A stretch of DNA of 64,000 nt from Defluviimonas sp. SAOS-178_SWC (GTDB lineage Bacteria > Pseudomonadota > Alphaproteobacteria > Rhodobacterales > Rhodobacteraceae), in assembly GCF_039830135.1 (NCBI RefSeq), contig NZ_CP156081.1, positions 730,001 through 794,000 on the forward strand. Direction: 5' to 3'. The position numbers were made by a program, and so were the translations under genes. Shown here piece after piece: positions 34,234-43,115 of this stretch; within the stretch, counting starts at the first letter, position 1; every line of letters begins with the position of its first letter. The notes beneath the pieces are model-generated. The model saw only the letters and a program-made list of their open reading frames with translations, made no database searches and was not told the DNA's origin.

Positions 34234-34297
34234 TCCGGGGTTTCCTTTCCTGCGCCGCCCGCTAGTGTCGGCCCGAACGATGTGATGAGGACGAGAC

Positions 34298-34921
34298 ATG
34301 GCGCGGGCGGAGGCTGTGGTCTTCGATATCGGCAATGTGCTGATCGAATGGCAGCCGGAGCGGTTCTACGACCGGATCATGGCGCCTGCCGACCGGCAAC
34401 GCATGTTCGCCGAGATCGACCTTCACGGCATGAACGAGGCGGTCGACAAGGGCGCCCCGTTCCAAGAGACCGTCTATGCCTTCGCTGCCCGCTACCCGGA
34501 GTGGGAGGACAAGATCCGCCTCTGGCACGACAACTGGATCGACATGGCGTCACCCGTCATTCCCCATTCCGTCCGTCTGCTGCGCGCATTGAAAGCGCGC
34601 GGGGTGCCGGTCTTCGCGCTGACGAATTTCGGCGACGACACCTATGCGTTCGCCGAGCTGCACTATCCCTTCCTGGGCGAGTTCGACCGCGCCTATATCT
34701 CGGGCCGGCTGAAGCTGACAAAGCCGGACCCGGCGATCTATGCCTATCTGGAAGCCGATTGCGGTATCGCGCCCCCGGCCCTGCTTTTCGCGGATGACCG
34801 GGCCGAGAACATCGCCGTCGCCGAGGCGCGCGGCTGGCGCACCCATCTTTTCGACGGGCCGGAAGGCTGGGCTGCGCGGCTCGTCGCCGAAGGATTTCTG
34901 AATGAGGAGGACGCCCAATGA
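34298..34921 (+). CDS. HAD-IA family hydrolase (YihX-like)
   Basis: A 207-residue hydrolase. Motif I is VVFDIGNVLIEW (nucleophile Asp near residue 9), motif II is ALTNFG and motif III/IV KPDPAIY with ADDRAENI. The form DIGNV, rather than DxD, is shared with YihX-type sugar-1-phosphate phosphatases. ATG 34298 follows GACGAG. The stop overlaps the ornithine cyclodeaminase start (ATGA), so they are probably one operon. Substrate unknown. Confidence 0.88.
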   Translation: MARAEAVVFDIGNVLIEWQPERFYDRIMAPADRQRMFAEIDLHGMNEAVDKGAPFQETVYAFAARYPEWEDKIRLWHDNWIDMASPVIPHSVRLLRALKARGVPVFALTNFGDDTYAFAELHYPFLGEFDRAYISGRLKLTKPDPAIYAYLEADCGIAPPALLFADDRAENIAVAEARGWRTHLFDGPEGWAARLVAEGFLNEEDAQ

Positions 34922-35832
34922 CGATCGAGATCGTGGGACCGGAGGTCGAACCGAAACTCGACTGGATCGCGCTGACCGAGGCGTTGGAAGCGGGCCACCG
35001 CCTGCCACGGGCGGAGGTCGCCGATACGCTTCTGCGTCGCGGGGGCGATACGCTCCTGACCCGATCGGCCTGGATCGACGGCATGGGGCTTGCCGTCAAG
35101 GCGGCCTCGATCTTCCCCGACAACCCCAGGCACGGCACGGCCGCGATCAACGGCGCGGTGAACCTCTTCTCCGATGCGACCGGAGAGTTGGAAGCGCTCG
35201 TCGATTTCACGGTCGTCACCAAGTGGAAGACCGCCGGCGACAGCCTTCTTGCCGCGCGGCGCCTCGCCCGGCAGGACGCGCGCGACATCCTGATCGTCGG
35301 CGCCGGCGCCGTGGCGCACTCGATGTTGGAAGCCTATTCCGCCGGCTTTCCCGGGGCCCGCTTCGCCGTCTGGGCGCGCAATCCCGACGCGGCTCGCGCC
35401 TTCGCGAAGGAAACCGGTGCCACGGCTGAACCAGACCTCGAGGCCGCCGTGGGCAAGGCAACGATCATCGCTACGACGACGATGGCGACGTCGCCGCTGA
35501 TCCGGGGGGAGTGGCTGAAGCCGGGCACCCATCTCGACCTCATAGGCGCCTACCGCCCGGACATGCGCGAAACCGACGACGAAACCTTCCGCCGCGCCCG
35601 TGTCTTCGTCGACGCCCGCGTGACCACCATCCACCATATAGGCGAACTGATGGAGCCGTTGAAAAGCGGCGCCATCACCGAGGCCGATATCCTTGCCGAT
35701 TTTTACGACATCGAGGGCGGCGCCTTCGCCCGGCGCTCCGACGACGAGATCACGCTGTCGAAGAACGGCGGCGGCGCGCATCTCGACCTGATGACGGCGC
35801 GCTACGTGCTAGATACCGCGCGAAAGGGCTGA
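34918..35832 (+). CDS. Ornithine cyclodeaminase / mu-crystallin family protein
   Basis: A 304-residue NAD-binding enzyme; LIVGAGAVAHSMLEAYSAGFPGA is the Rossmann motif, preceded by KAASIFPDNPRHGTAAINGAV. The family includes ornithine cyclodeaminase, alanine dehydrogenases, ketimine reductases and EutC of hydroxyectoine breakdown. It lies 27 kb from the dpaL operon, so any link is only by family. Stop is followed by a hairpin repeat at 35841-35890. Confidence 0.85.
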   Translation: MTIEIVGPEVEPKLDWIALTEALEAGHRLPRAEVADTLLRRGGDTLLTRSAWIDGMGLAVKAASIFPDNPRHGTAAINGAVNLFSDATGELEALVDFTVVTKWKTAGDSLLAARRLARQDARDILIVGAGAVAHSMLEAYSAGFPGARFAVWARNPDAARAFAKETGATAEPDLEAAVGKATIIATTTMATSPLIRGEWLKPGTHLDLIGAYRPDMRETDDETFRRARVFVDARVTTIHHIGELMEPLKSGAITEADILADFYDIEGGAFARRSDDEITLSKNGGGAHLDLMTARYVLDTARKG

Positions 35833-35840
35833 CCCCCGCA

Positions 35841-35890
35841 TCTTCTTCTGTTTCTAAATACTCTGGGGGTCCGGGGGCGACGCCCCCGGC
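35841..35890 (+). repeat. Extragenic hairpin repeat, copy 1
   Basis: Core CTAAATACTCTGGG (35854-35867) then a GC hairpin CCGGGGGC-GAC-GCCCCCGG (35871-35889). It lies between the cyclodeaminase gene (+) and the MFS gene (-) and may also act as terminator. Copy 2 at 53941-53987 is the same element inverted. Confidence 0.7.
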
Positions 35891-35900
35891 CTCGCCGCTC

Positions 35901-37136
35901 CTATGCCGGCAGGGCCTCCAGCGACCGTTCCCGGATCGGCAGATGCACGATGGCCGAGAACGCGCCCACGGCGACACCGATCCACCAGACGGCGGTATAG
36001 TCGCCGTATGCGTCGTAGAACCGGCCGCCAAGCCAGACCCCGGTGAAACTGCCGATCTGGTGACTGAGGAACACGATGCCGTAAAGCGTGCCCATGTAAC
36101 GCAGCCCGTAGATATGGCCGACGAGGCCCGAGGTCAGCGGCACGGTCGCAAGCCAGAGCGATCCCATGCCGATCGAGAACAGGACGACGGTCAGCGGTGT
36201 GATCGGGAACAGGATGAAGAGCGCGGCAAAGAGCGTCCGGCCGGTATAGACTGCGGCCAGCACGTATTTCTTCGGAAACCGCTTGCCGAGCCATCCGGCG
36301 GTGAGCGTCCCGGCGATGTTGGCCAGACCGATGAGCGAGATCGCAGCGGCACCGAGTGCCGATGTCGACGATATCCCCAAGGCGGCGAGCGGGCCGGCGG
36401 GCGAGATCGGTCCGCACATCTCGGTCACCATCGCCGGGAAATGCGCGACCATGAAGCCAAGCTGATACCCGCAGGAGAAAAAGCCCACGAAGATCAGTGT
36501 GAAGCTCGGGTCGCGGAGCGCCTGGCGGAGTGCCGCCGCCATGCTGATGTCGTTCGCGGCGTGCGTCCGCCCCGGTGCCCGCATGAAGGGCAGGACCGCG
36601 ATCACCGACAGGATCGCGGCGGCAAAGATCATGAAGACCGTCTGCCAGCTGAAAAGGCTCAGAAGATATTCCGCCACCGGCGCGCTGAAGACCTGGCCGA
36701 GCGACCCCGCCGCCGTCGCTATGCCGAGCGCAAGCGAGCGATTGCTGTCCGATGCCGACCGTCCGACCACCGCCAGGACGACGCCGAAACCCGTTCCGGC
36801 GATGCCGAAGCCGACGAGGATCTCCAGCACCTGATGCTGTTCCGGCGTCACGGCCGAGGCGGAGAGGACCAGTCCCGCCGCATAGAAGAGCGCCCCGAGA
36901 ACGATCGCCTTCCGGTCGCCGAAGCGTTCGGCGATGGCACCGAAGATCGGCGCGCCGATCCCCCAGGCGAGGTTCTGGATGGCGATGGCGAAACTGAATT
37001 CGGCGCGCGGCCAGCCAAATTCGCCTGCGACGGGGATCTGGAACACGCCGAAGCTCGACCGGATGGCGTTGCCGACCACGAGGATCAGCAGGCCGGCGAT
37101 CAGGACCGGGGTGAAAAGCTTGGCGTGGGTGGGCAT
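35901..37136 (-). CDS. MFS transporter
   Basis: Inner-membrane carrier of 411 residues with about 12 hydrophobic helices. The helix 2-3 loop is GAIAERFGDRKAIVLGALF; this and the helix 1 text NAIRSSFGVFQIPVAGEFGWPRAEFSFAIAIQNL are of the type seen in oxalate/formate or monocarboxylate-type carriers. The start MPTHAKLF at 37136 was chosen over the earlier frame to 37187. It stands opposite zapE over a 220-bp gap with an inverted repeat at 37193-37213. Substrate unknown. Confidence 0.85.
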   Translation of the reverse strand: MPTHAKLFTPVLIAGLLILVVGNAIRSSFGVFQIPVAGEFGWPRAEFSFAIAIQNLAWGIGAPIFGAIAERFGDRKAIVLGALFYAAGLVLSASAVTPEQHQVLEILVGFGIAGTGFGVVLAVVGRSASDSNRSLALGIATAAGSLGQVFSAPVAEYLLSLFSWQTVFMIFAAAILSVIAVLPFMRAPGRTHAANDISMAAALRQALRDPSFTLIFVGFFSCGYQLGFMVAHFPAMVTEMCGPISPAGPLAALGISSTSALGAAAISLIGLANIAGTLTAGWLGKRFPKKYVLAAVYTGRTLFAALFILFPITPLTVVLFSIGMGSLWLATVPLTSGLVGHIYGLRYMGTLYGIVFLSHQIGSFTGVWLGGRFYDAYGDYTAVWWIGVAVGAFSAIVHLPIRERSLEALPA

Positions 37137-37192
37137 GATGGCTCCTGTTCGGAGCGCGACATTCGCGCCGCCGAAGGGCCGGGTCAAATCGA

Positions 37193-37213
37193 GAATTGTG
37201 ATCGGAACAATTC
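37193..37213. promoter_or_regulatory. Inverted repeat in MFS/zapE intergenic region
   Basis: GAATTGT (37193-37199) and ACAATTC (37207-37213) form a 7-bp inverted repeat with 7 bp between, 57 bp upstream of the MFS start. The half-sites equal those of the lac operator, but the spacing differs from the E. coli operator (7 against 9 bp between the AATTGT/ACAATT cores) and no LacI-type gene is near. Confidence 0.4.
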
Positions 37214-37356
37214 CGTCCGGCGATCCCGTGCCGCGCGGCGCCCGTCGGGAAACGCGGGAAGGCTGCCCTGACGCTTCGGCGGACAGTGGCGGTCTTCGAT
37301 CCGCCGCCGTTACCGACGGCCTTTCCCTTATCGAACCGACAGGCTATCGGAAAACC

Positions 37357-38460
37357 ATGACCGAGACCCTGACCGAGATCTACGACCGGATGACGCATGA
37401 GGGCGGCCTCAGACAGGATGCGGCGCAGCGCGCCGTCCTGCCTGATCTGCAGCGGGTCCGCGATGCCCTGGAAAAAGCCAACGGCAGGAAGAAGGGCCTC
37501 CTGGACGGCTTCTTCGGCAAGGCGCCGGAGCCGGTCAGGGGGCTCTACATCTGGGGCGGCGTCGGGCGCGGCAAGTCGATGCTGATGGACCTTTTCCATG
37601 ACCATGTCGCGATCGAGGCCAAGCGGAGGGTGCATTTCCACGCCTTCATGCAGGAGGTGCAGGCGGCGCTCCACGCAGCCCGCAAGACCGGCGTGGACGA
37701 CGCGATCCGCCCGGTGGCCGAAAAGATCGCCGGACAGTTGCGGCTCCTGTCCTTCGACGAGATGCAGATCACCGACATCGCGGACGCGATGATCGTGGGC
37801 CGCCTCTTCCAGATGCTCTTCGACAAGGGCGTTACTGTCGTGACGACGTCGAACCGGGTTCCGGACGATCTGTACAAGGACGGCCTCAACCGGCCACTCT
37901 TCCTGCCCTTCATCCAGCTTCTGAAGGACCGGATGGAGGTGCGCGAACTCGAAAGCGAGACCGATTACCGACAGCACCGCCTTCAGGGCGCGGAGGTCTT
38001 CTTCACCCCTGCGGGTCACGCCGCCCGTGCCGCGATCGAGAAGATCTGGCTCGAACTGACCGGCGGCGGCGGGGACACCGCGCTGCGGCTGATGATCAAG
38101 GGCCGCGAGGTGGTTCTGCCGAACTACCATGCCGGCGTCGCCCGCGCCTCGTTCTGGGAGCTTTGCGGCCGTCCGCTCGGTCCCGCCGATTATCTTGCCA
38201 TCGCCGGCGCCGTCCGCGTGCTGATCCTCGAGGAGATCCCGCATCTGTCGGCGGAGAACTACAACGAGGCGAAGCGCTTCGTCACGCTGATCGACGCGCT
38301 TTACGAGGCGAAGGTCCGGCTGATCGCCTCGGCGGCGGACGAGCCGGAACGGCTCTACGTCGAAGGTGCGGGGGCGTTCGAATTCGAACGCACCGCCAGC
38401 CGGCTTCGCGAGATGCAAGGCGCGGACTGGGCGCTCGACAGGCTCAATGCGGGCGGCTGA
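37357..38460 (+). CDS. zapE: AFG1/ZapE family ATPase
   Basis: A 367-residue AAA-like ATPase. Walker A GGVGRGKSM follows LYIWG, Walker B reads LLSFDEMQITDI, and the family motif TSNRVPDDLYKDGLNR is present. Bacterial ZapE interacts with FtsZ at division under stress, and the mitochondrial homologue Afg1/Lace1 helps respiratory complex quality control. ATG 37357 is about 220 bp from the divergent MFS start. No operon partner. Confidence 0.93.
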   Translation: MTETLTEIYDRMTHEGGLRQDAAQRAVLPDLQRVRDALEKANGRKKGLLDGFFGKAPEPVRGLYIWGGVGRGKSMLMDLFHDHVAIEAKRRVHFHAFMQEVQAALHAARKTGVDDAIRPVAEKIAGQLRLLSFDEMQITDIADAMIVGRLFQMLFDKGVTVVTTSNRVPDDLYKDGLNRPLFLPFIQLLKDRMEVRELESETDYRQHRLQGAEVFFTPAGHAARAAIEKIWLELTGGGGDTALRLMIKGREVVLPNYHAGVARASFWELCGRPLGPADYLAIAGAVRVLILEEIPHLSAENYNEAKRFVTLIDALYEAKVRLIASAADEPERLYVEGAGAFEFERTASRLREMQGADWALDRLNAGG

Positions 38461-38540
38461 GATTGGTCCGTGGCAACGCCGGACGGGCGGGCTCGATGCC
38501 CGGCCGGACGGCATCCCTCTTCGGGACAGGCGACCTCGAT

Positions 38541-39563
38541 CTAGGCCAGGATCTCGCGGGCGCGGGGGATGACCGTCGTGCCGTAAAGCTCGATGGAGCG
38601 CATCAGCCTGTCGTGCGGCAGCGGGCCCGACGAATATTTCATCTCGAACCGGGACAGGCCAAGCGCCTTGACGGTCGCGGCGATCTTCCGGGCGACCGTC
38701 TCGGGCGATCCGACATAGAGCGAGCCGTAATCGGCCTCGCGGTCGAACTGCGCGCGGGTCGTCGGCGGCCAGCCCCGTTCGCGGCCGATGCGGTCGTGAA
38801 GCGCCTTGTAGTGCGGCCAGAGTTGATCGCGGGCTTCCTCGTCGGTGTCGGCGACATGGCCGGGGGAATGGACGCCGATCGGTTGGGGGGCGTTCCCGGT
38901 CTCGGCATTGGCGCGCTGGTAGAGATCGACGAAGGGCCGGAACCGGGACGGTGCGCCGCCGATGATGGCGAGCATCATCGGCAGGTCGTAACGAACCGCC
39001 CGCATCACCGATTCGGGTGTGCCGCCGACGCCGATCCAGCATGTCATCGGCGCCGCGAGGGTCGGGTAGACGGGCTGGTTCTTCAAAGGGGGCCGGGTGG
39101 AGCCCGACCAGCTGACGCGCGGCGCGCGGAGGAGCTTTGTGAAGAGGTCGAGCTTTTCGTTGAAGAGGGTTTCGTAATCGGCGAGGTCGAAGCCGAAAAG
39201 CGGGAAGCTCTCGGTGAACGAGCCGCGGCCGAGGATCACCTCGGCGCGCCCCGAAGAGAGGGCGTTCAGCGTTGAAAACCTCTGGAAAACCCGGATCGGA
39301 TCGTCCGACGAGAGAACAGTCACGGCGGTGCCGAGGCGGATTCGGCGTGTCTTCGCGGCGATGGCGGCAAGCACCGTCTCGGGCGCCGAGATCGCGAAAT
39401 CGTCGCGGTGGTGCTCTCCAAGGCCGATGAAATCGACCCCGACCTCGTCCGCCAGAACCGCCTGGTCGACGACGTCGCGGATCACCTGGTCCTGCGGCTT
39501 GAGCTTGCCGTCCGGGCCGAAGGTCACGTCGCCGAATGTGTCGAGGGCGAATTCGATCTGCAT
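38541..39563 (-). CDS. LLM class flavin-dependent oxidoreductase
   Basis: A 340-residue luciferase-like monooxygenase family protein (TIM barrel, FMN or F420 type). The segments VDFIGLGEHHRDDFAISAPETVLAAIAAKT and IRVFQRFSTLNALSSGRAEVILGRGSF are characteristic. The N-terminal MQIEFALDTFGDVTF sets ATG 39563. It is usually found with a flavin reductase, which is not adjacent. Substrate unknown. It stands alone on the minus strand between zapE and folC. Confidence 0.9.
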   Translation of the reverse strand: MQIEFALDTFGDVTFGPDGKLKPQDQVIRDVVDQAVLADEVGVDFIGLGEHHRDDFAISAPETVLAAIAAKTRRIRLGTAVTVLSSDDPIRVFQRFSTLNALSSGRAEVILGRGSFTESFPLFGFDLADYETLFNEKLDLFTKLLRAPRVSWSGSTRPPLKNQPVYPTLAAPMTCWIGVGGTPESVMRAVRYDLPMMLAIIGGAPSRFRPFVDLYQRANAETGNAPQPIGVHSPGHVADTDEEARDQLWPHYKALHDRIGRERGWPPTTRAQFDREADYGSLYVGSPETVARKIAATVKALGLSRFEMKYSSGPLPHDRLMRSIELYGTTVIPRAREILA

Positions 39564-39703
39564 GCTGCGCCTCCCGCTGATGGTCGTGCGGCTGGTCTAG
39601 TCCCGGTTCGCTGCCGGGGGAAGGGCGCGCGTCGCTCAGCCGCTGTGCATGTCGAGAGAGGTGGGGCCGGCGGCGGCGGGGTCTACCCCGCAATGCCGGG
39701 CGG

Positions 39704-40975
39704 TCAGCCGTTTTCCTTGAGAACGCCGCCGGCGAGGTAAAGCGAGCCGCAGATCAGGATGCGGGCGCCGGGATCCTTTTCGGCGATCGCGCGCACGGCG
39801 GCGAGGACACTCTCGGCGGTGCCGGCGGCGATGCCGGCCTTCGCGGCGGCGGCCTGTGTCTCCTCGGCGCTGAGCGTGTTCGCCTCGCCGGGGATCGACA
39901 CGGCGGTGAGGCTTTGCGCCCGGGCCGCGACCGGGCGGAGATAACCGGCGATGTCCTTGGTATTGAGCATGCCGAGGATGAGGTGGGTGGGCTTTTGCGG
40001 CATCCGCGCGAGGGTAGCGGCGACAGCCAGGCCGCCCGCCGGGTTGTGGCCGCCATCGAGCCAAAGCTCGCACGTGCCGGCGGCGTCCACGAGGGGGCCG
40101 TGTGCGAGCCGCTGCATCCGTGCTGGCCAATGGGCTTTCGTCACCGCCGCCTCGCAGGCGGCCCCGGACGCGCCGAGATGGCGGAGCGCGGCGAGCGCTG
40201 CGCCGGCATTGTCGATCTGGTGAGGGCCGGGTAGGTTCGGCAGCGGCAGGTCGAGAAGGCCATTCTCGTCCTGGAAGATCAGCCGCCCACGCTCTTCGAA
40301 CGCGTGCCAGTGCTGGCCGTGGACGAGAAGCGGTGCGCCAAGCTTCGCGGCTTTTGCCTCGATCACATCGAGCGTGGCCTCTTCCTGCGGGCCGACCACG
40401 CAAGGAACGCCACGCTTGAGGATGCCGGCCTTTTCGCCGGCGATCTCGGGCAAGGTCTCGCCGAGGTACTGCTGATGGTCGACCGAGACCGGGGTGATGA
40501 TCGTCAGGCGCGGCGCGTCGACGACATTCGTGGCGTCAAGCCGCCCGCCGAGGCCAACCTCGAGCAGCGTCCAGTCGGCCTCGGTGCGGGCGAAGGCGAG
40601 GAGGGCGGCGCAGGTGGTGATCTCGAAATAGGTGATCGGGATCCCGCCGTTCGCCGTTTCGCATTCCTCCAGGATGTCCGTGAGGTGATCTTCGGAAATC
40701 AGCTCCCCGGCTAGGCGGATGCGTTCGTGGAAACGGGCGAGATGGGGCGAGGTATAGGCGTGGACCTTGTCGCCCGCCGCTTCGAGCCCGGCACGGATCA
40801 TCGCCTGGGTCGAGCCCTTGCCGTTGGTCCCGGCGATGTGGATCACCGGCGGCAGGTCGCGTTCGGGGTGGCCGAGCGCGTCGAGGAGCCGCCAGACCCG
40901 GTCGAGCGTGAGGTCGATGATTTTCGGATGCAATGACATCATCCGGGCGAGGATCAGGTCGGAACCGTCGGACAT
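39704..40975 (-). CDS. folC: Folylpolyglutamate / dihydrofolate synthase
   Basis: A 423-residue Mur-ligase-type enzyme adding glutamate to dihydropteroate or folate. P-loop HIAGTNGKGSTQAMI is near 50, with TSPHLARFHERI and LLEVGLGGRLDATNVV, then ITPVSVDHQQYLG; all are FolC motifs. It is downstream of accD by 90 bp, the usual accD-folC order, but an extragenic repeat (41009-41062) lies between. Likely transcribed with accD. Confidence 0.95.
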   Translation of the reverse strand: MSDGSDLILARMMSLHPKIIDLTLDRVWRLLDALGHPERDLPPVIHIAGTNGKGSTQAMIRAGLEAAGDKVHAYTSPHLARFHERIRLAGELISEDHLTDILEECETANGGIPITYFEITTCAALLAFARTEADWTLLEVGLGGRLDATNVVDAPRLTIITPVSVDHQQYLGETLPEIAGEKAGILKRGVPCVVGPQEEATLDVIEAKAAKLGAPLLVHGQHWHAFEERGRLIFQDENGLLDLPLPNLPGPHQIDNAGAALAALRHLGASGAACEAAVTKAHWPARMQRLAHGPLVDAAGTCELWLDGGHNPAGGLAVAATLARMPQKPTHLILGMLNTKDIAGYLRPVAARAQSLTAVSIPGEANTLSAEETQAAAAKAGIAAGTAESVLAAVRAIAEKDPGARILICGSLYLAGGVLKENG

Positions 40976-41008
40976 CGTGGCCTCGTGGCGCTGGTCCCGG
41001 GCGCGCGG

Positions 41009-41062
41009 CCGGGGGCTGTATGCCCCCCGGCACCCCCCGAGGATATTTGGGGCAAGATGAAG
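41009..41062 (-). repeat. Extragenic hairpin repeat, copy 3 (divergent)
   Basis: CCGGGGGC (41009-41016), short loop TGTAT, GCCCCCCGG (41022-41030), then CCCCCGAGGATATTTGGGG, whose reverse complement is related to the CAAATACTCTGGG core of copies 1 and 2. It is inside the accD-folC gap, so it would be transcribed and might attenuate or protect the message. Confidence 0.55.
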
Positions 41063-41065
41063 GGA

Positions 41066-41983
41066 TTACTTGGCTTCGGTCTTGGCCGGTTCGGCCTTGG
41101 CCTCGGGCTTCGGCAGATCACCCTTCACGGCGGGCGACTGCCGGGTGAGCATGCGCAGGATCGTCGTCAGCTCTTCCTTGAGCTTCTTGCGGTGGGTGAC
41201 GCGGTCGAGCATGCCGTGGTCGAGGAGATACTCGGAGCGCTGGAACCCTTCTGGCAGCTTCTCGCGGATCGTCTGTTCGATCACGCGCGCGCCGGCGAAG
41301 CCGATGAGGGCGTTGGGTTCGGCGATCTGCACGTCGCCGAGCATCGCGTAGGAGGCGGTGACGCCGCCGGTCGTCGGGTGGGTGAGGACGACGATGTAGG
41401 GCAGGCCCGCGTCGCGCACCATCTCGACCGCGATCGTGGTGCGCGGCATCTGCATGAGGCCGAGGATCCCTTCCTGCATTCGGGCGCCGCCGGCGGCGGA
41501 GAAGAGCACGAAGGGCCGCTTCAGCTTCACCGCGCGTTCGGCGCCGGCGATGATCGCGTTGCCGACATACATCGACATCGACCCGCCCATGAACGAGAAG
41601 TCCTGCGAGGCGGCCACGATGGGTGTGCGGCCGATCTCGCCCTCGGCGACGAGCATCGCCTCTTTCTCTCCGGTGGATTTCTGCGCGGCCTTCAGCCGGT
41701 CGGGATATTTCTTCTGGTCACGGAAATGCAGCGGGTCGGCGATCGGCTCGGGCACCTTCACCTCGGTGAAGACGCCGCCGTCGAAAAGCGCCGCGAACCG
41801 GTCGCGCGGACTGATCGCGAGGTGGTGGTCGCAATTGGTGCAGACGTTGAGGTTGTCGGCAAGTTCGCGGTGAAACAGCATCGTCCCGCATTCGGGGCAT
41901 TTCGACCACAGATTCTCGGGCACCTCGCGCCGCGAGAAGAGCGAGTTGATCGTCGGCCGGACGTAGTTGGTGATCCAGTTCAT
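41066..41983 (-). CDS. accD: Acetyl-CoA carboxylase carboxyltransferase beta subunit
   Basis: A 305-residue subunit of the carboxyltransferase that, with AccA, moves the carboxyl group from biotin to acetyl-CoA in fatty acid synthesis. N-terminal zinc finger [20 protein letters not shown] plus CTNCDHH (about 28-50) binds zinc. The crotonase-type domain with [15 protein letters not shown] and [19 protein letters not shown] follows. The Lys-rich tail ([15 protein letters not shown]) is a common extension. accD-folC order is typical. Confidence 0.97.
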   Translation of the reverse strand: MNWITNYVRPTINSLFSRREVPENLWSKCPECGTMLFHRELADNLNVCTNCDHHLAISPRDRFAALFDGGVFTEVKVPEPIADPLHFRDQKKYPDRLKAAQKSTGEKEAMLVAEGEIGRTPIVAASQDFSFMGGSMSMYVGNAIIAGAERAVKLKRPFVLFSAAGGARMQEGILGLMQMPRTTIAVEMVRDAGLPYIVVLTHPTTGGVTASYAMLGDVQIAEPNALIGFAGARVIEQTIREKLPEGFQRSEYLLDHGMLDRVTHRKKLKEELTTILRMLTRQSPAVKGDLPKPEAKAEPAKTEAK

Positions 41984-42062
41984 TGTCTCTCGAACCTTCC
42001 GTCGGGGCGGTGAGGGCCGCCGGTGTGGCCCTCCAGATAAGCCGGGGCGGCGCGAAATGCAA

Positions 42063-42956
42063 TCAGACCCGCAGGACGAGTCGGGCGAGAAGCCAGGAGG
42101 TGATCATAGCGGCGAAATCGACCGCGAGGGCGGGGAGGACGGCACTTGGATCGGCAAGATCGATCGACATCGTCCAGAGTGCGAGCCCGTCGAGGTTGTT
42201 CTCGAGCCCGACGAAGAGGAGGGCGGCGATGTTGTTGGCGAAGTGAAGGCCGAGGGCCGCGCCGAGGTTGCCGGTACGGGCCGTGAGGTCGGCGGCAAGC
42301 ACACCGAAGACGGCTGCCCAGAGTGCGACGGCCCAGGCGCTGGTCCCGAATTCGTCGGGCAGGTAGTGTCCGAACGCGAAGAGCGCCGATGGAAGGCCGA
42401 TCCAGATCAGCGGGCTTTTGAACCGGGCGGCGAGTTGCTGTTGCAGGTAGCCGCGAAAGACCAGTTCTTCCGCGCCGGTCTGGATCAGGATGCCGGGGAG
42501 CGCGAAGGGCAGATAGGACAGGAAGTCGGCGAAGCCGAGCCCCGGATGCGCGGACTCGGAGCCGAGCGCGAAGGGCAGAAGGATCCCGTTCAGGGCGAGG
42601 ACCGGTCCCAGGACGCGGGTGAAATCCGCAAGCGCCCGGCTGAGGGACGGGCCGAAAAGCGTCCCCGCCGCGCGCCCGTGCAAGAGGCGCACCGCGACCA
42701 TCGGCCCGAGGGCGAGGCCGAGGAAGGTCCATAGCAGCATCAGCATGCCGCCCGGCGTGTCGCCCCGCGCCATGCGCTGCATCAGCGCCCCGGTGATGAG
42801 GCGGCCGTAGGTTTCCGTCAGGTAGATCCCGAGAAAGACGATCGGGCCGAGATAGACCGCGAGAATGATCGCGGCGCCGGGGAACAGCCGCCAGAATTCG
42901 CGGCGCCGGCGGGCCGGGGCGATGTAGGCGTCATGGGGGGCGTAAGCGTCGGGCAT
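42063..42956 (-). CDS. CPBP family intramembrane metalloprotease
   Basis: A 297-residue inner-membrane protein with about eight hydrophobic segments. The CPBP/Abi motifs are complete: [12 protein letters not shown] (EExxxR), FAFGH (FxxxH) and HFANN (HxxxN), consistent with a Glu-type intramembrane endopeptidase related to Rce1. It is 79 bp upstream of accD on the same strand, but they need not be co-regulated. Substrate unknown; bacterial members range from bacteriocin self-immunity to membrane protein processing. Confidence 0.88.
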   Translation of the reverse strand: MPDAYAPHDAYIAPARRRREFWRLFPGAAIILAVYLGPIVFLGIYLTETYGRLITGALMQRMARGDTPGGMLMLLWTFLGLALGPMVAVRLLHGRAAGTLFGPSLSRALADFTRVLGPVLALNGILLPFALGSESAHPGLGFADFLSYLPFALPGILIQTGAEELVFRGYLQQQLAARFKSPLIWIGLPSALFAFGHYLPDEFGTSAWAVALWAAVFGVLAADLTARTGNLGAALGLHFANNIAALLFVGLENNLDGLALWTMSIDLADPSAVLPALAVDFAAMITSWLLARLVLRV

Positions 42957-43115
42957 GGTGGCGCGACGCTAGCCTCCGGCGCGGACGGGGGCAATGCGCT
43001 CCGGCGCGGGCGGCAGGCATGTGCCGGCTTTGCCCGAATGTCGCCCGACCGGGCGCTTGTGTCCCGCGCGAGGCTCGCCTATTGCAGAGCGAACCGAGTG
43101 AGGGGAGGCAAGCCC

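Noticed and set aside
37193..37213. A true lac operator
   Set aside because: The half-sites match but the spacing is shorter than in E. coli and no lacI-type gene is in the window; kept only as a generic inverted repeat.
35854..39693. A 1279-residue open frame on the minus strand
   Set aside because: It runs antisense or out of frame across the MFS, zapE and LLM genes, has Arg/Pro/Gly-rich shadow composition, and no domain; it is an artefact of high GC third positions.
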